DNA of 64,000 nucleotides from contig NC_062215.1 of the NCBI RefSeq assembly GCF_902686445.1, positions 26,558,750 to 26,622,749 of the forward strand. The letters are read 5' to 3'. A program made the position numbers and the translations under genes. The notes under the pieces were generated by a model. It did not search any database. It saw only the letters and a program-made list of their open reading frames with translations, and was not told where the DNA came from. Source of the DNA: Sciurus carolinensis (lineage: Eukaryota; Chordata; Mammalia; Rodentia; Sciuridae). Of the stretch, positions 10,620 to 21,563 are shown in pieces; the first letter of the stretch is position 1; the number at the start of each line of letters is the position of its first letter.

Positions 10620-10845
10620 TGTAGTGGGGTATAGTAGAAAAACATGAGCTTGAAATGAGAGGATTTGTGTTGGAGTCTTGCTCTACCAGATATTAGCTAA
10701 GTATGGCTGCTCCGAGCCTCAGCCCTCACGTAATAAATAGAAGCAATAATTATCCTTGGAGCTGTGTGAGAATCAAATGAGGTGATGCTGTGAAAATGCT
10801 TTGTGAACTGTCAAGCCCTACATGTTATTTTCTTCCTTCCTCCCT
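10620..10845 (+). mobile_element. MIR-type SINE
   Basis: The order TCTACCAGATATTAGC, CTCCGAGCCTCAG, AATAAATAGAAGCAATAAT, GAGAATCAAATGAGGTGATG follows the MIR consensus from its conserved core into its 3' part. It is strongly diverged. Confidence 0.65.
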
Positions 10846-10915
10846 CCTTCCCTCCCTCCCTATTTCTCCCTTCTCCTCCTCCTCCTCCTCCTCTTCTTCC
10901 TTCCCTCCTCCTTTC
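10838..10915. repeat. CT-rich low-complexity tract
   Basis: CTTCCTCC, CCTT and CTC repeats form an almost pure pyrimidine strand of about 75 nt. Confidence 0.9.
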
Positions 10916-13768
10916 TTGCTTCTCATATCTGGCAGAAACTCAGATTCCATTTGACTCAGCTCAAGGAAGAAAATATGTGACATTGCTTTTAAACTGCAAA
11001 TGAGTATTATTAACCCTTTCTTCTGTTATATACAGTGCCCCCAACTCTGTCATTTCCACCTTCAAATTGCCTTTTGATGGTGTTTTCGGTTGTTATTTAA
11101 TTCTTAGTTTGTCTTCCTTTCCATGTGTTTATGTCCTGTCTCCTATGTTAAATACTAAGGTTTATTTTAAAATTTTTTTAAGAGGAGGATCTTATTCTTC
11201 TTTGCACCTTTGCTCACAAATTTATTGTACCTTGCAATCGATCAATATTGACTGACTGATGGCTTTGCTGACTGCTGCCTAAGCCAATGAAAGAACACAG
11301 AATATTTGATCAAGGGCAAGTGGTCCAGAGTGGCTGGTGTAATGTAGGTCAGAAGTGAGGATCGAGACTGGATGCTTGGTGGTGGGCAGAAATCAGATTA
11401 CTGAGGGCCTTTTGTTAGGAAATTTGGAAGTTTGCCTTTTAAAGAAAGGAAAGATGTTGAGGGATTTAGCCCTGAACCCCAAGAGCCTAGTACAGTACCT
11501 AACACCCAGGTATTGCCCTGTCAGTGACTGTTCAATTGCTCAACCGAGTTTTATACTCAATGGAATATTTTTCAATTATTTGGTAATTCTGAAGATGAAA
11601 TACTGTCTTTTAGGGAAGAAATGAATCCTTTCTGGGAACCCACCTGGGAACAAAATAAAAGGAGACAAATCTATGGCAAGGTACAAGTCAAAATCTTTTG
11701 GTTTCTGGAAGATCTAAAACTTTCTGAACAGATAATTGTACTGAGGCTCCAGGAAGGCGGGTTTTTACTGGTTCCATTTCCTGTCAGTGGCAGGTATTGG
11801 TTGTTAGCTTAGACATTCTGCTCTCCTCCAGTAATAGTGCTGAGCTTCTTTTAAGGATCCATCCCTCTCCCACCCTCCGTCCGTGTGCTTCTGTCAGGAC
11901 CTGGCATCCTCCTGGCTACTGTGCAGGGTTCCGGGTTGGCCGATGTCCTAATTAGGCCAATCAGAGCCAATAATGCTCAGGTCTGGAACTTCCTTTTTGA
12001 AGTACCGGGATAAAGACTCTTTCTCGTGAAATACAAACCTGAAGGACTCCACTGTTGAGGCTCCGAGGGCCATTTTAGAGCCACAAGCAGAGAGCTAACC
12101 CAGTACAAACATGGAGAAAACCAAGGCCTGGAAACAGCCTTCAAGCCTGAGTCAGCTCTACCTGTACTTTCAGTCTACAGAATGTCTTTACCTAAGTGCT
12201 TAAATAAGCAGAGGCAAGGGGCTTAGCACTACCACTTTTACAGAGAGCAGGAGCGAGGACCAAAGAGACAAAACAGCGAAGGAGGGAGAGCCAGTTCAAG
12301 GCTGCCTCGTTGAGCCAGCTACAGCTCAGTATGGGCTGGCGCCACAAGGAGCCATGTAAAACCATACCTCAGGGAGGAATTTCTCCTCTGGTTGTCATCT
12401 CCCACTGGTCAGGGATCCATGTCATGGGACATGAACTCCTACATTTCCAGTTTGTACATATTGGAAGCCAGATAGAGTCCTGCATCCAGGTGTCAGCAGG
12501 GAAGTCCCAAGGCAGGAGGCAGTAGACACAGTGTGAAGCGAGGAGCTGTCAAAGTGCACATGTGGGAATACAGTCGGAGCCTATGTAGATCTGGGCACAG
12601 TCGTGGCAGCTGGAAGGAAAGAAGGCGAAGCCAAGAGAACCTAGAGTGATGTGTCAGTGGCACCAGATACCCAGGATGATAATAAGCAACTTTTGGGCCA
12701 AAGTCAGCTAGAGTCAGGTTTCTACACAGGCAATTTCATGTCCATGGCCCTCACCCCCACCCCCCTGGGTGCCGTTACACTTACTGTCTAGACCATTCAC
12801 TTTGGCATGAAGGTATGAGCTGTCCCCAAAACCCCTGCATACCTATATTGCACCAGAGTATGTCCTGTCCCTCCAAAAAATCTGCATTTCCATGAGAACA
12901 GGCCAGTAGGTTCCTGCCCAGGGCCCATGCCATTCACAAAATGCATAAGTATTTTAGTAAAGTGAGTTTTCAAGTTTAATAAATTTGGCATTCTGCTATT
13001 TGATGGTTTGCATTCCAACGTGCCTTTCCCAATATGTGCTGTATTATTAACCTGCTAAATTTTATCATTTGGGCAGTACTTAGAGAATCAGTCTCCAGAT
13101 GATTTCATATACTCAGTGGCATTTGGCTTTTAAGGCCAAATCACTGTTCTTCTACTCTTAATGTGGTGTATCTGAAAAAATGTTAAGTGGCATGTGAAAA
13201 ACTCCAAGGGATTGATACTGATCAACATGGAAATTCCAGGAAGGAGTTAAGAATGGAGAGAATAGGAAGCAACTACTAAAAGCATCAGGGTGAGGGTATT
13301 TGAGATGGTAGATAAAAATAAAGATCTACTAACATGATTAATAATCTTTAACAACTATCTGTGTTTTTATAGAACTTTCCAAGGAGAGACTTTTTCAGCT
13401 ATTGATGGACAGTTTTTAAATTGTCTATGTAATATGTCATAAAATTCCAATAAATTTCCCCAAATCCTGAGACTCAAAATGTCCACAGAACATCAACACC
13501 ATAAATGAACAACAAATATAGCAAACAATAACACAACAAGTAACTATTCACTTGCAATTACAAAGCACTTTTTTGAGATAACTCTTGTTAAAGAGGAAAT
13601 CAAAACTGAAATTACATATAATTTGTAGCCGAATCAAAACAAAGACAACAGTTTATTTTAAAATAATGAAAATGTGGACATTACATACTAAATACTATAG
13701 AATGTAGAAAAACGATCTTTAGAAGAAAATTCATTTCTTAAACATATTCATTAGGTTAAAAACAAAAA
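10916..13768. other. 2.9 kb without recognised repeats or genes
   Basis: This is the longest SINE-free stretch outside the TOB1 region and the GC-rich blocks. Near 11,945-11,985 a CCAATCAGAGCC-like segment resembles ancient LTR or promoter sequence, but I cannot assign it. Short open frames do not resemble known proteins. Confidence 0.4.
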
Positions 13769-14072
13769 ACGTCAGACATGGTGGTACAGACTGTAATGCC
13801 AACTACTCAAGAGACTGAGGCAGGAGGATGGCAAGTTTAAGACCAGCCTGGGCAACTTAGCAAGATTCTGTCTTACAATACAAAAAATAAAATAAAATAA
13901 AATAAAAATAAAAGTGATAGAGGATGTAGCTTAGTGGAAGACCACTTGCTGAGTATGTTCAAGGGCCTGGGTCCTGGACTCCCCTGCAGCACTGTGGAAA
14001 ACAAAAACAAAAAAAAAAAAAAAAAAAAGAAAGAAAGAAAAAGAAAAAAGAAAGAAAGAAAGAAGGAAAAAC
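13769..14072 (+). mobile_element. B1-dID SINE with long A/GAAA tail
   Basis: The B1 body (CAGACATGGTGGTACAGACT ... AGCAAGATTCTGTCTTA), an (AAATA)n linker and a dID unit (GTGATAGAGGATGTAGC ... CTGCAGCACTG) are followed by a long A and GAAA tract to about 14,072. Confidence 0.85.
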
Positions 14073-14333
14073 TGAAACTAAGTTAAGCATATAACTAAGG
14101 ATGCCAGGAAAAAAAAAAAAAAAAGATAAGTAAATAAAATAAAAGACATGATAAAGATAAAGCAAAAAATTATGAAATAAAGACAAAGTTCAGATGTCTA
14201 AAATCAAAACCTGATGATTGACCAATAAGCTAGATAAAACTTTTACGTCTGATCAAAGGAAAATGGATTTAAATGAATAAATGTAGAAATAAAACAAAAT
14301 AACTACAGAAACAGATGTTATTAAACAATTAAG

Positions 14334-14414
14334 GGGGGCTGGGGTTGTGGCTTAGTGGTACAGTGCTTCCCTGGCATGCCTAAGGCACAGGGTTCAAGAC
14401 TCAGCACCACATTA

Positions 14415-14449
<35 letters not shown>

Positions 14450-14463
14450 AGGTTTATCGACAA

Positions 14464-14508
<45 letters not shown>
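14334..14508 (+). mobile_element. ID SINE with (AAAT)n and (TA)n tail
   Basis: GGGGGGCTGGGGTTGTGGC opens the element and AGACTCAGCACCACATT closes the core. A (TAAA)n run at 14,415-14,450 and a (TA)n run at 14,467-14,508 have expanded in the tail. Confidence 0.92.
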
Positions 14509-14511
<3 letters not shown>

Positions 14512-15106
14512 AAAAAGAGTTAAGGGAATTTGTGCATGTGTGAATTTGTAACATTGAATCCCACCATTATGTATTTTATAATGAATGCACCAATAAAAAA
14601 CATGGGGAAGAATTAACAGACTATTATATACAACCAGGTTAAGTTTACAATTCTCAGGGAAAAATATAAATCCTCTCAACTGACTTAAGAAATAATAGCA
14701 AGCCTAACTAGACCAGCAACAGAAAAATGTATTTTATGATCTCCCACAGAAAAGCGGCTTTACAGTAAACTCTACCAGAAAATTTCTGTTGTTTGAAATT
14801 TCAAAGCTTAGGGAAGCACGAAGATCTTAGAAATTCATTTTTTGCATTTGGCATAAGGCTGATACCAAAGTGCAGAGGACAGAGCAACAGCAACAGAAGA
14901 GGAAACCAAAGGCCTAATTTGCTCATGAACATGGATTTTAAAATCCTAAATGAAATGTTAACAAATTCAATCAGTGTAGTAAAATTAATGCACGGATACT
15001 TCAACATCAGGATCTCTGTTAATGTAATTCACTATACAAATAAAAAGAAGAGGTAAAAAAAAAAATCCAATAAAATCCAATATGCTTTCATGATGAAAAT
15101 GAAACA

Positions 15107-15215
15107 GGCTGGAGTTGTAGCTTGGTGGTAGAGCATTGCTTGGCATGTGTGAGGCCTTGGGTTTAATCCCTAGCACCCCCTCCATCCCCCTCCAAAAAAA
15201 AAAGAAAGAAAGAAA
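15107..15215 (+). mobile_element. ID SINE
   Basis: GGCTGGAGTTGTAGCTTGG ... GGGTTTAATCCCTAGCACC is an ID core, followed by an A/GAAA tail. It interrupts the old L1. Confidence 0.88.
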
Positions 15216-15249
15216 AGAGAAAAAAATTTAAGTGAGACAAAGAACATCC

Positions 15250-15505
15250 TTAACTTCATAAATGATCCTTTACAAAATGGATGGAACTGGAGAATATTGT
15301 GCTAAGTGAAATAAGCCAATCCCAAAAAACCAGAGGTCAAATGTTTTCTCTAATAAGCAGATGCTGATCCATAGGGGGCGGGTAAGAAAGAACGAAGGAA
15401 CTTTGGATTTTACAAAGAGAAGTGAGGGGAGGGGTGGGGCAGCTCAGGATGGGAAGGACAGTAGACTGAGGTAGACATTATTACCCTATATACATGTATG
15501 AAAAG
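15250..15505 (+). mobile_element. L1 3' end (end of ORF2 and 3' UTR), sense
   Basis: ATGGATGGAACTGGAGAATA and CTAAGTGAAATAAGCCAATC are the end of L1 ORF2; a G-rich 3' UTR reaches CCTATATACATGTATG. The downstream part of the 3' UTR seen in the 33.3-kb copy is missing, replaced by the antisense L1 that follows. A possible remnant of its end reappears after 16,012. Confidence 0.75.
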
Positions 15506-15506
15506 A

Positions 15507-16012
15507 TTTTTTTTTCTTTTTTTTAATTTATTTTTATTGTAAACAAATGGGATACATGTTGTTTCTGTTTGTACATGGAGTAACAGCATACCATTTGTGT
15601 AATCATACATTTACATAGGGTAATGATGTTTGATTCATTCTGTTATTTTTTCCTTCCCCCCACCCCTCCCACCCCTCTTTTCCCTCCATACAGTCCCTCC
15701 TTCCTCCATTCTTGCCTCCCTCCCCCCCCCCATTATGTGTCATCATCTGCTTATCAGTGAGATCATTCGTCCTTTGGTTTTTTGAGATTGGCTTATCTCA
15801 CTTAGCATGATATTCTCCAATTTCATCCATTTGCCTTCAAATGCCATAATTTTATTACTCTTTATAGCTGAGTAATATTCCATTGTATATATATACCACG
15901 GTTTCTTTATCCGTTCAACAATTGAAGGACGTCTAGGTTGGTTCCACAGTCTGGCTATTGTGAATTGAGCAGCTATGAACATTGATGTGGCTGTATCTCT
16001 GTAGTATGCTAA
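15507..16012 (-). mobile_element. 5'-truncated L1, antisense, with ORF2 C-terminus
   Basis: A T-rich stretch at 15,507-15,539 is its 3' poly(A). Minus-strand translation of about 16,010-15,743 gives the conserved ORF2 C-terminus, with MFIAAQFTIARLWNQP and WYIYTMEYYSAIKSNK recognisable. The frame is nearly intact over this short piece, so it is younger than the surrounding L1. It is truncated and cannot be active. Confidence 0.88.
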
Positions 16013-16367
16013 TTGAAAATAAATTTTTAAAGAAATATTTATCACTGTCAAAAAAAGTTAATAAAAAAATAAATAAATGAAAGTTTAAAAAATTATTCAT
16101 CACAAATCTACAGCAAATATAATGCTTAATGGTGAAGCATTAGTAGCACTTTCTTTAAAGTCACTGCTGAGAACAACAGGGTTGATATCATTGCGAATAT
16201 TAAACAAGCCTGGAGTACCTAGCCCCTGTAATAAGAAAAGGAAAGGAAATAATGGGTACATATCAACATGAGAAACAAATGGCAGTATTTATAGATGATA
16301 AAGTTATTTACCCAGAACTACCTAAGACCAATAGCTTATTAAATAATTTAATAAGGGGTAAGCAACC

Positions 16368-16576
16368 AGCCCTGGTAGCACACCCCTGTGATCCCAGCCA
16401 CATGTGAAGCCAAGGCAGGAGCATCACAAGTTCAAGGCCAGCCTCAGCAATTTAGTGAACCCCTATGCAAGTTAGCAAAACCCTGTCTCAAGATAAACAA
16501 GGACTGAGGACTAGCTCGGTGGTAAAGTGCTTGCCTAATAGGCGTGAAACCCTTTGTCCAATCCCGGTACTACAGG
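16368..16576 (+). mobile_element. B1-dID SINE
   Basis: CCAGCCCTGGTAGCACACCC ... AAAACCCTGTCTC is the B1 part. GGACTGAGGACTAGCTCGGT ... CAATCCCGGTACTAC is the ID-like part. Confidence 0.85.
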
Positions 16577-16636
16577 TAAGGTTGTGAGGTAAGAAAGGCC
16601 ATCTCCCTCTCAAGACAAAATAAAAAAAATTTAAAA

Positions 16637-16708
16637 AGGCTGGCAGATGTGGCTTAGTGGTTAAGCACCCCTGGGTTCAAATACTCGGTACCAAAAAAAT
16701 AAAAATAA
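16637..16708 (+). mobile_element. Solitary dID unit
   Basis: AGGCTGGCAGATGTGGC ... AAGCACCCCTGGGTTCAA then CTCGGTACC and an A-rich tail match the ID half of B1-dID without the B1 half. Confidence 0.75.
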
Positions 16709-17580
16709 AGCAGTTAACTAGAAACTATTTTAAAAAATAGTTTTCCTCTACAGCAGCAACAATAAATTAGAAAACAGGAAAAAAAAATACTATTTACATT
16801 AATAACAAAAATAACTATAAGAAATCTGGAACCAAATTGTTGAAAACTACACATGATTTATTATGAAGACACCTACAAAATGTTTTTGGAAGACATTCAA
16901 ATACTGTATATGTAGAGGAAGAACTTATATTCCCAGATGAAAAGACTCAGTGTTCAAAAGGTACTCTCTTCTTCCAAATTCATTCCTAATGACATTTTTC
17001 TGGAAAAGTAAATGCTCAAAAATAACCAAGAGCATTTTGAAATGGGAGGATAATGAGAGGAGTACCTCCTATCATATATCAAGACGACTCAAGAAAAGAT
17101 ATAAGAAATATAATAACATGATATGGTTGTAGGAAGAGTCAAATGGGTGAGAAACAAGAGGGTCCTGAAATTCATCCTGATAGAAATTCAGCTTATAATA
17201 AACATGGCAACTGGAATTTGGGAGGTTCAATGATGTTGAGACAACTGGTTTTCAATTTGAGGGGATAGAAGTTATATTCCATTACAAACAAAGACTTCGG
17301 GTGGTTTAAAGATCAAAGCATTTTAAAGCCTATTAAACTTTAGAAATAAATAAATATATAAACATTTTTTAAGAAAATCTTGAGTTGGGGCAGAGAAACC
17401 ATATACAATATTTAAAGACAAATGGTTCAACTGAGAGAAATTATTTGCAAACTAAGTGAAGAACAATAACAAAAAAAATGAATATCAATTATATTCTTTA
17501 AAAACTCCCACAAATCAACAACTAAATGATAAATAAACCCAATGGAAACTGACAACGGTAAAATGAAATCAACTCACAGA

Positions 17581-17728
17581 AGCTGAAGGAGGTGGTGCAT
17601 ACATATAGTCCCAGGTATTTAGGAGGATATGGCAGGAGATCACTTGAGCCCAGGAGTTTGAAGCCAATCTTGGTATCATTGTGAGACCCACACCCCCACA
17701 CCATCTGAAAAAAAAAAAAAAAAAATTG
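17581..17728 (+). mobile_element. Old B1/7SL-derived monomer
   Basis: GAAGGAGGTGGTGCATACAT, GAGATCACTTGAGCCCAGGA and a poly(A) tail from about 17,708 resemble an early 7SL-derived monomer. It retains the CTTGAGCCCAGGAGTT string typical of the oldest members and has no fused ID. Confidence 0.7.
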
Positions 17729-17839
17729 ATAAATAATTAATTGAAGAAAAAAACTTAAGAAATACACAAAATGATTCTCGATTTTACTAAAACCACAGGG
17801 AATACAAATAAAAGCAATGAGGTTTTTTTTCATGCATTG

Positions 17840-17937
17840 GTTTTTTTTTTTTTTTTTTTGTGGTGCTGGGAATCCGACCCACAGCCTTGTGCTTGCAAGG
17901 CAAGTACTTTACCAACTGAGCTATCTCCCCAGCCCTC
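17840..17937 (-). mobile_element. ID SINE
   Basis: A T run is followed by GTGGTGCTGGGAATCCGACC and ends GAGCTATCTCCCCAGCCC, a complete reverse-complement ID. CATGCATTGGTTT recurs on both sides (from about 17,833 and 17,938) and is its target-site duplication. Confidence 0.93.
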
Positions 17938-18053
17938 ATGCATTGGTTTGATAGAACTTAATAAAAATTGCTAATTGCTAGTATTGACCAAAGGGTGGTG
18001 GGAAAGGGCTAGTCAACAGGAATTCACATTGGTTTAGTATAACTATCACAGTG

Positions 18054-18122
18054 GAAATTGATACTGTTTTAGGAGTAGAAGTTGATACAATTTTAGGAGT
18101 AGAAATTGATACTATTTTGTTG
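18054..18122. repeat. 24-bp tandem triplication
   Basis: The unit GAAATTGATACTGTTTTAGG plus AGTA is present three times, the last copy partial, with a few substitutions. It may form a small direct-repeat array of unknown function. Confidence 0.85.
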
Positions 18123-18354
18123 TGCAAATAAAAATCCACTTGTGTTCAGGAAGATATCTCTTTAAAGACACTTATTTCAGAACCATTTAGAATCCCAAAG
18201 GGAAAGGAAGCAACTGTAACTGTCCATCCCTGAGAGATGATGGAAAGATTTGATACATCTTATACTTCGTAGCTATTGAAGAGATAGATCCATACTGATG
18301 GGAAGATACTATGTATCGGGCTGTGTTCTCTCTGCTTTTTAGGTTTAATTTCTC

Positions 18355-18417
18355 TTTTTTTGCAGTACTGAGGATCAAATCCAGGGCCTGCTGCCACTGA
18401 ACCACGACCCTGGTCCC
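18355..18417 (-). mobile_element. dID fragment
   Basis: TTGCAGTACTGAGGATCAAA through CCACTGAACCACGACCCTGG is a decayed reverse-complement ID core. Confidence 0.6.
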
Positions 18418-18500
18418 TTCCTCCTCCCTTGCATCTACTTAATCCTCACAAACAAAAAACCCTATCAGGAAAATACCACAATTAGTGCCATTTTATGACT

Positions 18501-18712
18501 GAGGGAACTGAGGCACGGGGAGTGGGGTACATCATTCATCTAAGATCACTCAGCTAAGAGACAGACCTAGGATTGAAACCAACCATTTGATGCTGGAGCC
18601 TGCGGCCTAACCATGATCCTACGCCATGCTTCCATATGACAATGATATCCTGGGAAGATAAGAAAACTGCAGAAAAGAAAGAGTAATATCTTTTTTATTA
18701 AAGGCGGAAAAC
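18501..18712 (+). repeat. Left arm of a long inverted repeat (about 92% identical, contains MIR)
   Basis: The arm begins GAGGGAACTGAGGCACGGGG and ends near AAAGGCGGAAAAC. Its reverse complement occurs at 19,201-19,413. By eye there are about 15 substitutions, mostly transitions, and three one-base indels. The outer half is MIR-like (GGGAACTGAGGCACGG, GATCACTCAGCTAAGAG); the inner half (GATATCCTGGGAAGATAAG, AAACTGCAGAAAAGAAAGAG) is not MIR. Both halves match, so the arms arose by duplication and not by two independent MIR insertions. Confidence 0.9.
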
Positions 18713-19200
18713 ATGTTTCAGTGCTCAGGAAGAAAGTGGTCATTTTGGGTAAGGGGTAGCTTTGGGGGACCAGTCAAGGGGCACATCACTTCGACTCCAT
18801 TCTTCACATATAACTTGAGTGATGAGCAGTTACTTTTGCAATCAAAAACAAAATATTAAATATATTTATGTATTTATTATATATTTTACATATCTCTATA
18901 ACCTTTATATTGAGGGCTTACTTCCTTGTTTATGTAGTGTCTGTTTCCAAAAAACTTCCTTGAGTTCAAACCATCTCTTAAGAGAGAAAAGAGCATGCTG
19001 GTACCTCACCTGTCTACTACATCCCCCAACATTCATTTATCACTTGGAAGGGATCTGGTTTGGGCTCATTTTGAAATATTGTTCCTATTTGCCACAGGAA
19101 TTCTGTAAACAGTGTGGCTAAAATGGCACCCCCTTAGAGAGTTTGCCCTTTTGTGACGTTCCGTTCCTATGTGTAGATTTCCCTTTCACAAGCTCAGGAA
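18713..19200. other. Spacer between the inverted arms
   Basis: The 488-bp spacer is AT-rich and holds no SINE. A transcript crossing both arms would form a hairpin of about 210 bp with this as loop. No gene is recognised. Confidence 0.5.
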
Positions 19201-19413
19201 GTTTTTCCACCTTTAATAAAAAATGATATCGCTCTTTCTTTTCTGCAGTTTTCTTATCTTCCTAGGATATCATCGCCATATGGAAGCACAGCGTAGTGTC
19301 ATGGCTAGGCCGCAGGCTCAGCATCAAATGGTTGGTTTCAATCCTAGGTCTGGCTCTTAGCTGAGTGATCTTAGATGAACAATGTACCCCGCTCCCCGTG
19401 CCTCAGTTCCCTC
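19201..19413 (-). repeat. Right arm of the long inverted repeat
   Basis: This is the reverse complement of 18,501-18,712. It starts GTTTTTCCACCTTTAATAAA and ends CCTCAGTTCCCTC. Homology stops sharply at both ends. Confidence 0.9.
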
Positions 19414-19849
19414 TGCATCTTTCTAAGATGCTCTGTGAGGTCCGGGCGATAGAAGACTGAGCAAGCCCCAGGTCAGTGGGACAGACACCACTCAAGCCAG
19501 AAGCTGGGGAGCCAGCCTGGACTTTCTTTCTGGCTCTGTCATCCCTATTTCCAGCCTGCCCCCCGGGTTAGCCTGACCTCCTGTTGATGAAGTCCACCCA
19601 CCATAGTCCAGGCCCTGAGCACCTCTTCCCTAGACCACTTGAGGTCCCCACCACCGCCCTGACTGCCCTGCCTTATCCCCATTGCTATCCCATGCTTCCT
19701 GCTGCCACTGGGAGAGGGGTCTCTTAAAAAGGAAATTCAGACATGTCCCCATACTCAGTGCCACCACCACTGGAGGAACGGAGCAATGTCCCCCATTTTT
19801 CTGAAGATGAAGACCAGCTGCCATGCAGCACAGCCCAGACCTGGCACCT

Positions 19850-20222
19850 CCCTCCTCCCTCCAACCTCCTTCACCTCCTCAAGCCCCACGTTTGAACCCA
19901 CCTCAGGGCCTTGCTTGGACTGGTCCTTCTGCCTGCAGCCTCTCACCGCCCTCACCACCCCTTCTCTGTCCTTTCTCTTCTTCAAGTCCCAGCCCTCACT
20001 CTTAGAGAAAAACCCCTGCCGGTTGCTGCCCAAATTCCTATGTTCTTATTTGCTCAACAGCTGTCTCCACCACAGGACTGTAAAGTCGGTCAGGGCAGCT
20101 GCCGTGTCTACTTTGCTCCCTGTGGTATCCTTGGAACCAATCACAGCTCCTGACTCCTGCAGGTGCTCAACAAGCCTTTGAATGAATGGATGAAAAAAAT
20201 GAATGAATGAATGAATGAATGA
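19850..20222 (+). mobile_element. L2 3' end
   Basis: CCTCAGGGCCTTGCTTGGAC, AGGACTGTAAAGTCGGTCAG and GGTGCTCAACAAGCCTTTGA follow the L2 3' consensus in order. The element ends in an (AATG)n tract at about 20,191-20,222, the usual L2 terminus. Confidence 0.8.
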
Positions 20223-21219
20223 GCGGATGACCCAGGTACCAGACCGGTGGTGATAGGGGCAAGAGTTGCTGCTGGGGCAGATGAGGCTGGCTTTGCCTGA
20301 ACATGGGACGGCGTGGCAGAGCAGAGGGAGAGTATCCTTTTGTGGGCAAGGAAGGGAGAAGGACGTTCCAGACTCAGCCCACACCAGCCTAGGAAGGCTC
20401 CCGTGGTTGGCAGGGCAGAGTCAGGAGAGGCAGAGAGAGTTAAGGCTGCGGTTGTGGTTGAGCCCAGTGGGGGAAGGGCTCTGTACACCAAAAAGAGGAT
20501 TGGACTTCACCCGGTAGGTAATGGAGGACCCCGCCCAGGTGTGTCAGGCAAAATTCCCCCACTCCCTGCTCTCCTTCCTCCTGGAGAGAGGGGTTGACAA
20601 GGAGTTATTGGGTCCAGGTGACTCAGTGGACCCTTCTTCCTGGTCCTGTCCCCAGATGTACAAGGCAGAGCTAGCTTAGTAACAAGAGGGAGACGCATTC
20701 CCCAGAGCCACCCCACTCACCCAGAGACATGGGTGGCATCTCCAAGCACCCCAGGCCCCAGCCTCAAGGGTGGGTGCTGAGGGGAAAGTGGAGGGAAACG
20801 TGAGAATGACAAGCTGACAGAGTGGGACAAGTATCTGGGCTCTGCCACCCTTGGGCGTTTCTTCTGCACTGTTTCCTTTGCCTCAGGACAATTGAGAGGT
20901 TGAAATCCATGACACCTGGCCTCCGGGTCTGCTTTGCTCAAAGCCAGGCGAAGTCACCTGTCTCTGAACCGAGGTTGGTGGCACTGCACCCAGGACCCGC
21001 GGCTTCGTCTTGAAGTTGTACCTGTGTCCTGGGGGAGGGGCATACCTCCTGGCTGGAGATGGGTTAGTGGAGACAAGCGCCCACCTGGCCAGGCAGTTTC
21101 TTTGGGCTGAGACCCCTGCTGTCCTGGCTCTTCTGCCAACATTTCAAAATCCAGGGACCTATCAGCTTCCAAGTTTCCCATCTTGTCCTTTGGGTTTGAA
21201 TTTGAGCTTCTGAATTCAA
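20223..21219. other. GC-rich unique DNA; no gene
   Basis: No repeat or coding region is recognised. Overlapping open frames on both strands reflect GC content. Confidence 0.4.
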
Positions 21220-21345
21220 CAGTGTTCATTGACTGTGGCTCTATGCACTGCCCTGTGCTAGGCCAAGAGTCAAAAAGATGAATAACATATGATCCGTGGC
21301 CTCAAGTCGCGTACAGTCCAGCAAGGAAAACAGACACAAACAGAA
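21220..21345 (-). mobile_element. L2-like fragment
   Basis: CAGTGTTCATTGACTGTGGC, CACTGCCCTGTGCTAGGCCA and TCCAGCAAGGAAAACAGACA correspond to the reverse complement of the L2 3' end. Confidence 0.55.
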
Positions 21346-21371
21346 CTTCCCCTTCCTTCCTTCCTTTTCTT

Positions 21372-21563
21372 TAGTGCTGGGGATTGAACCCAGGGATGTT
21401 CTATCACTGTGTCACATCCCCAGCCCTTTTTATTTTCTTTTATTTTATTTTTGAATTTTGAGACAGAGCTCCCTATGTTGCCCAGGCTGACCTTGAACTT
21501 GCAATCCTGCTGTCTCAGCCTCCCAGGTTGCTGGGATTATAGGCTTGTGCCACCGTGCCCAGT
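21372..21563 (-). mobile_element. B1-dID SINE
   Basis: TTTAGTGCTGGGGATTGAAC, a T-rich linker and TTGAGACAGAGCTCCCTATG ... CACCGTGCCCAG are in the expected reversed order. Confidence 0.93.

Larger units (their letters stand above)
14770..17380 (+). mobile_element. Decayed L1 ORF2 copy, nested with later insertions
   Basis: Plus-strand translation recalls L1 ORF2 reverse transcriptase in several pieces. At 14,860-14,970 the residues RPNLLMNMDFKILNEML resemble the RPISLMN(I/M)D...KILN motif. At about 14,990-15,040 HGYFNIRISVNVIHYTNK resembles the WFNIRKSINVIHHINK motif. Near 16,105-16,140 it reads ANIMLNGEALVA, and near 16,280-16,310 the DD active-site region is degraded to VFIDDKV. Residues after 16,950 resemble the later ORF2. 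Frameshifts and stops are many, so it is dead. An ID (15,107), an L1 3' end (15,250) and an antisense L1 (15,507) are inserted in it. Confidence 0.75.

Noticed and set aside
15250..16012. A twin-priming L1 inversion
   Set aside because: In twin priming the inverted segment lies at the 5' side of the sense 3' end with its poly(A). Here the T-rich tail sits between the two segments, so two insertions are more likely.
15743..16051. A 102-codon minus-strand frame as a host gene
   Set aside because: It is the C-terminus of L1 ORF2 in a truncated retrotransposon.
20191..20222. An (AATG)n array as a CRISPR-like or independent satellite
   Set aside because: It is the normal terminus of the adjacent L2 element.
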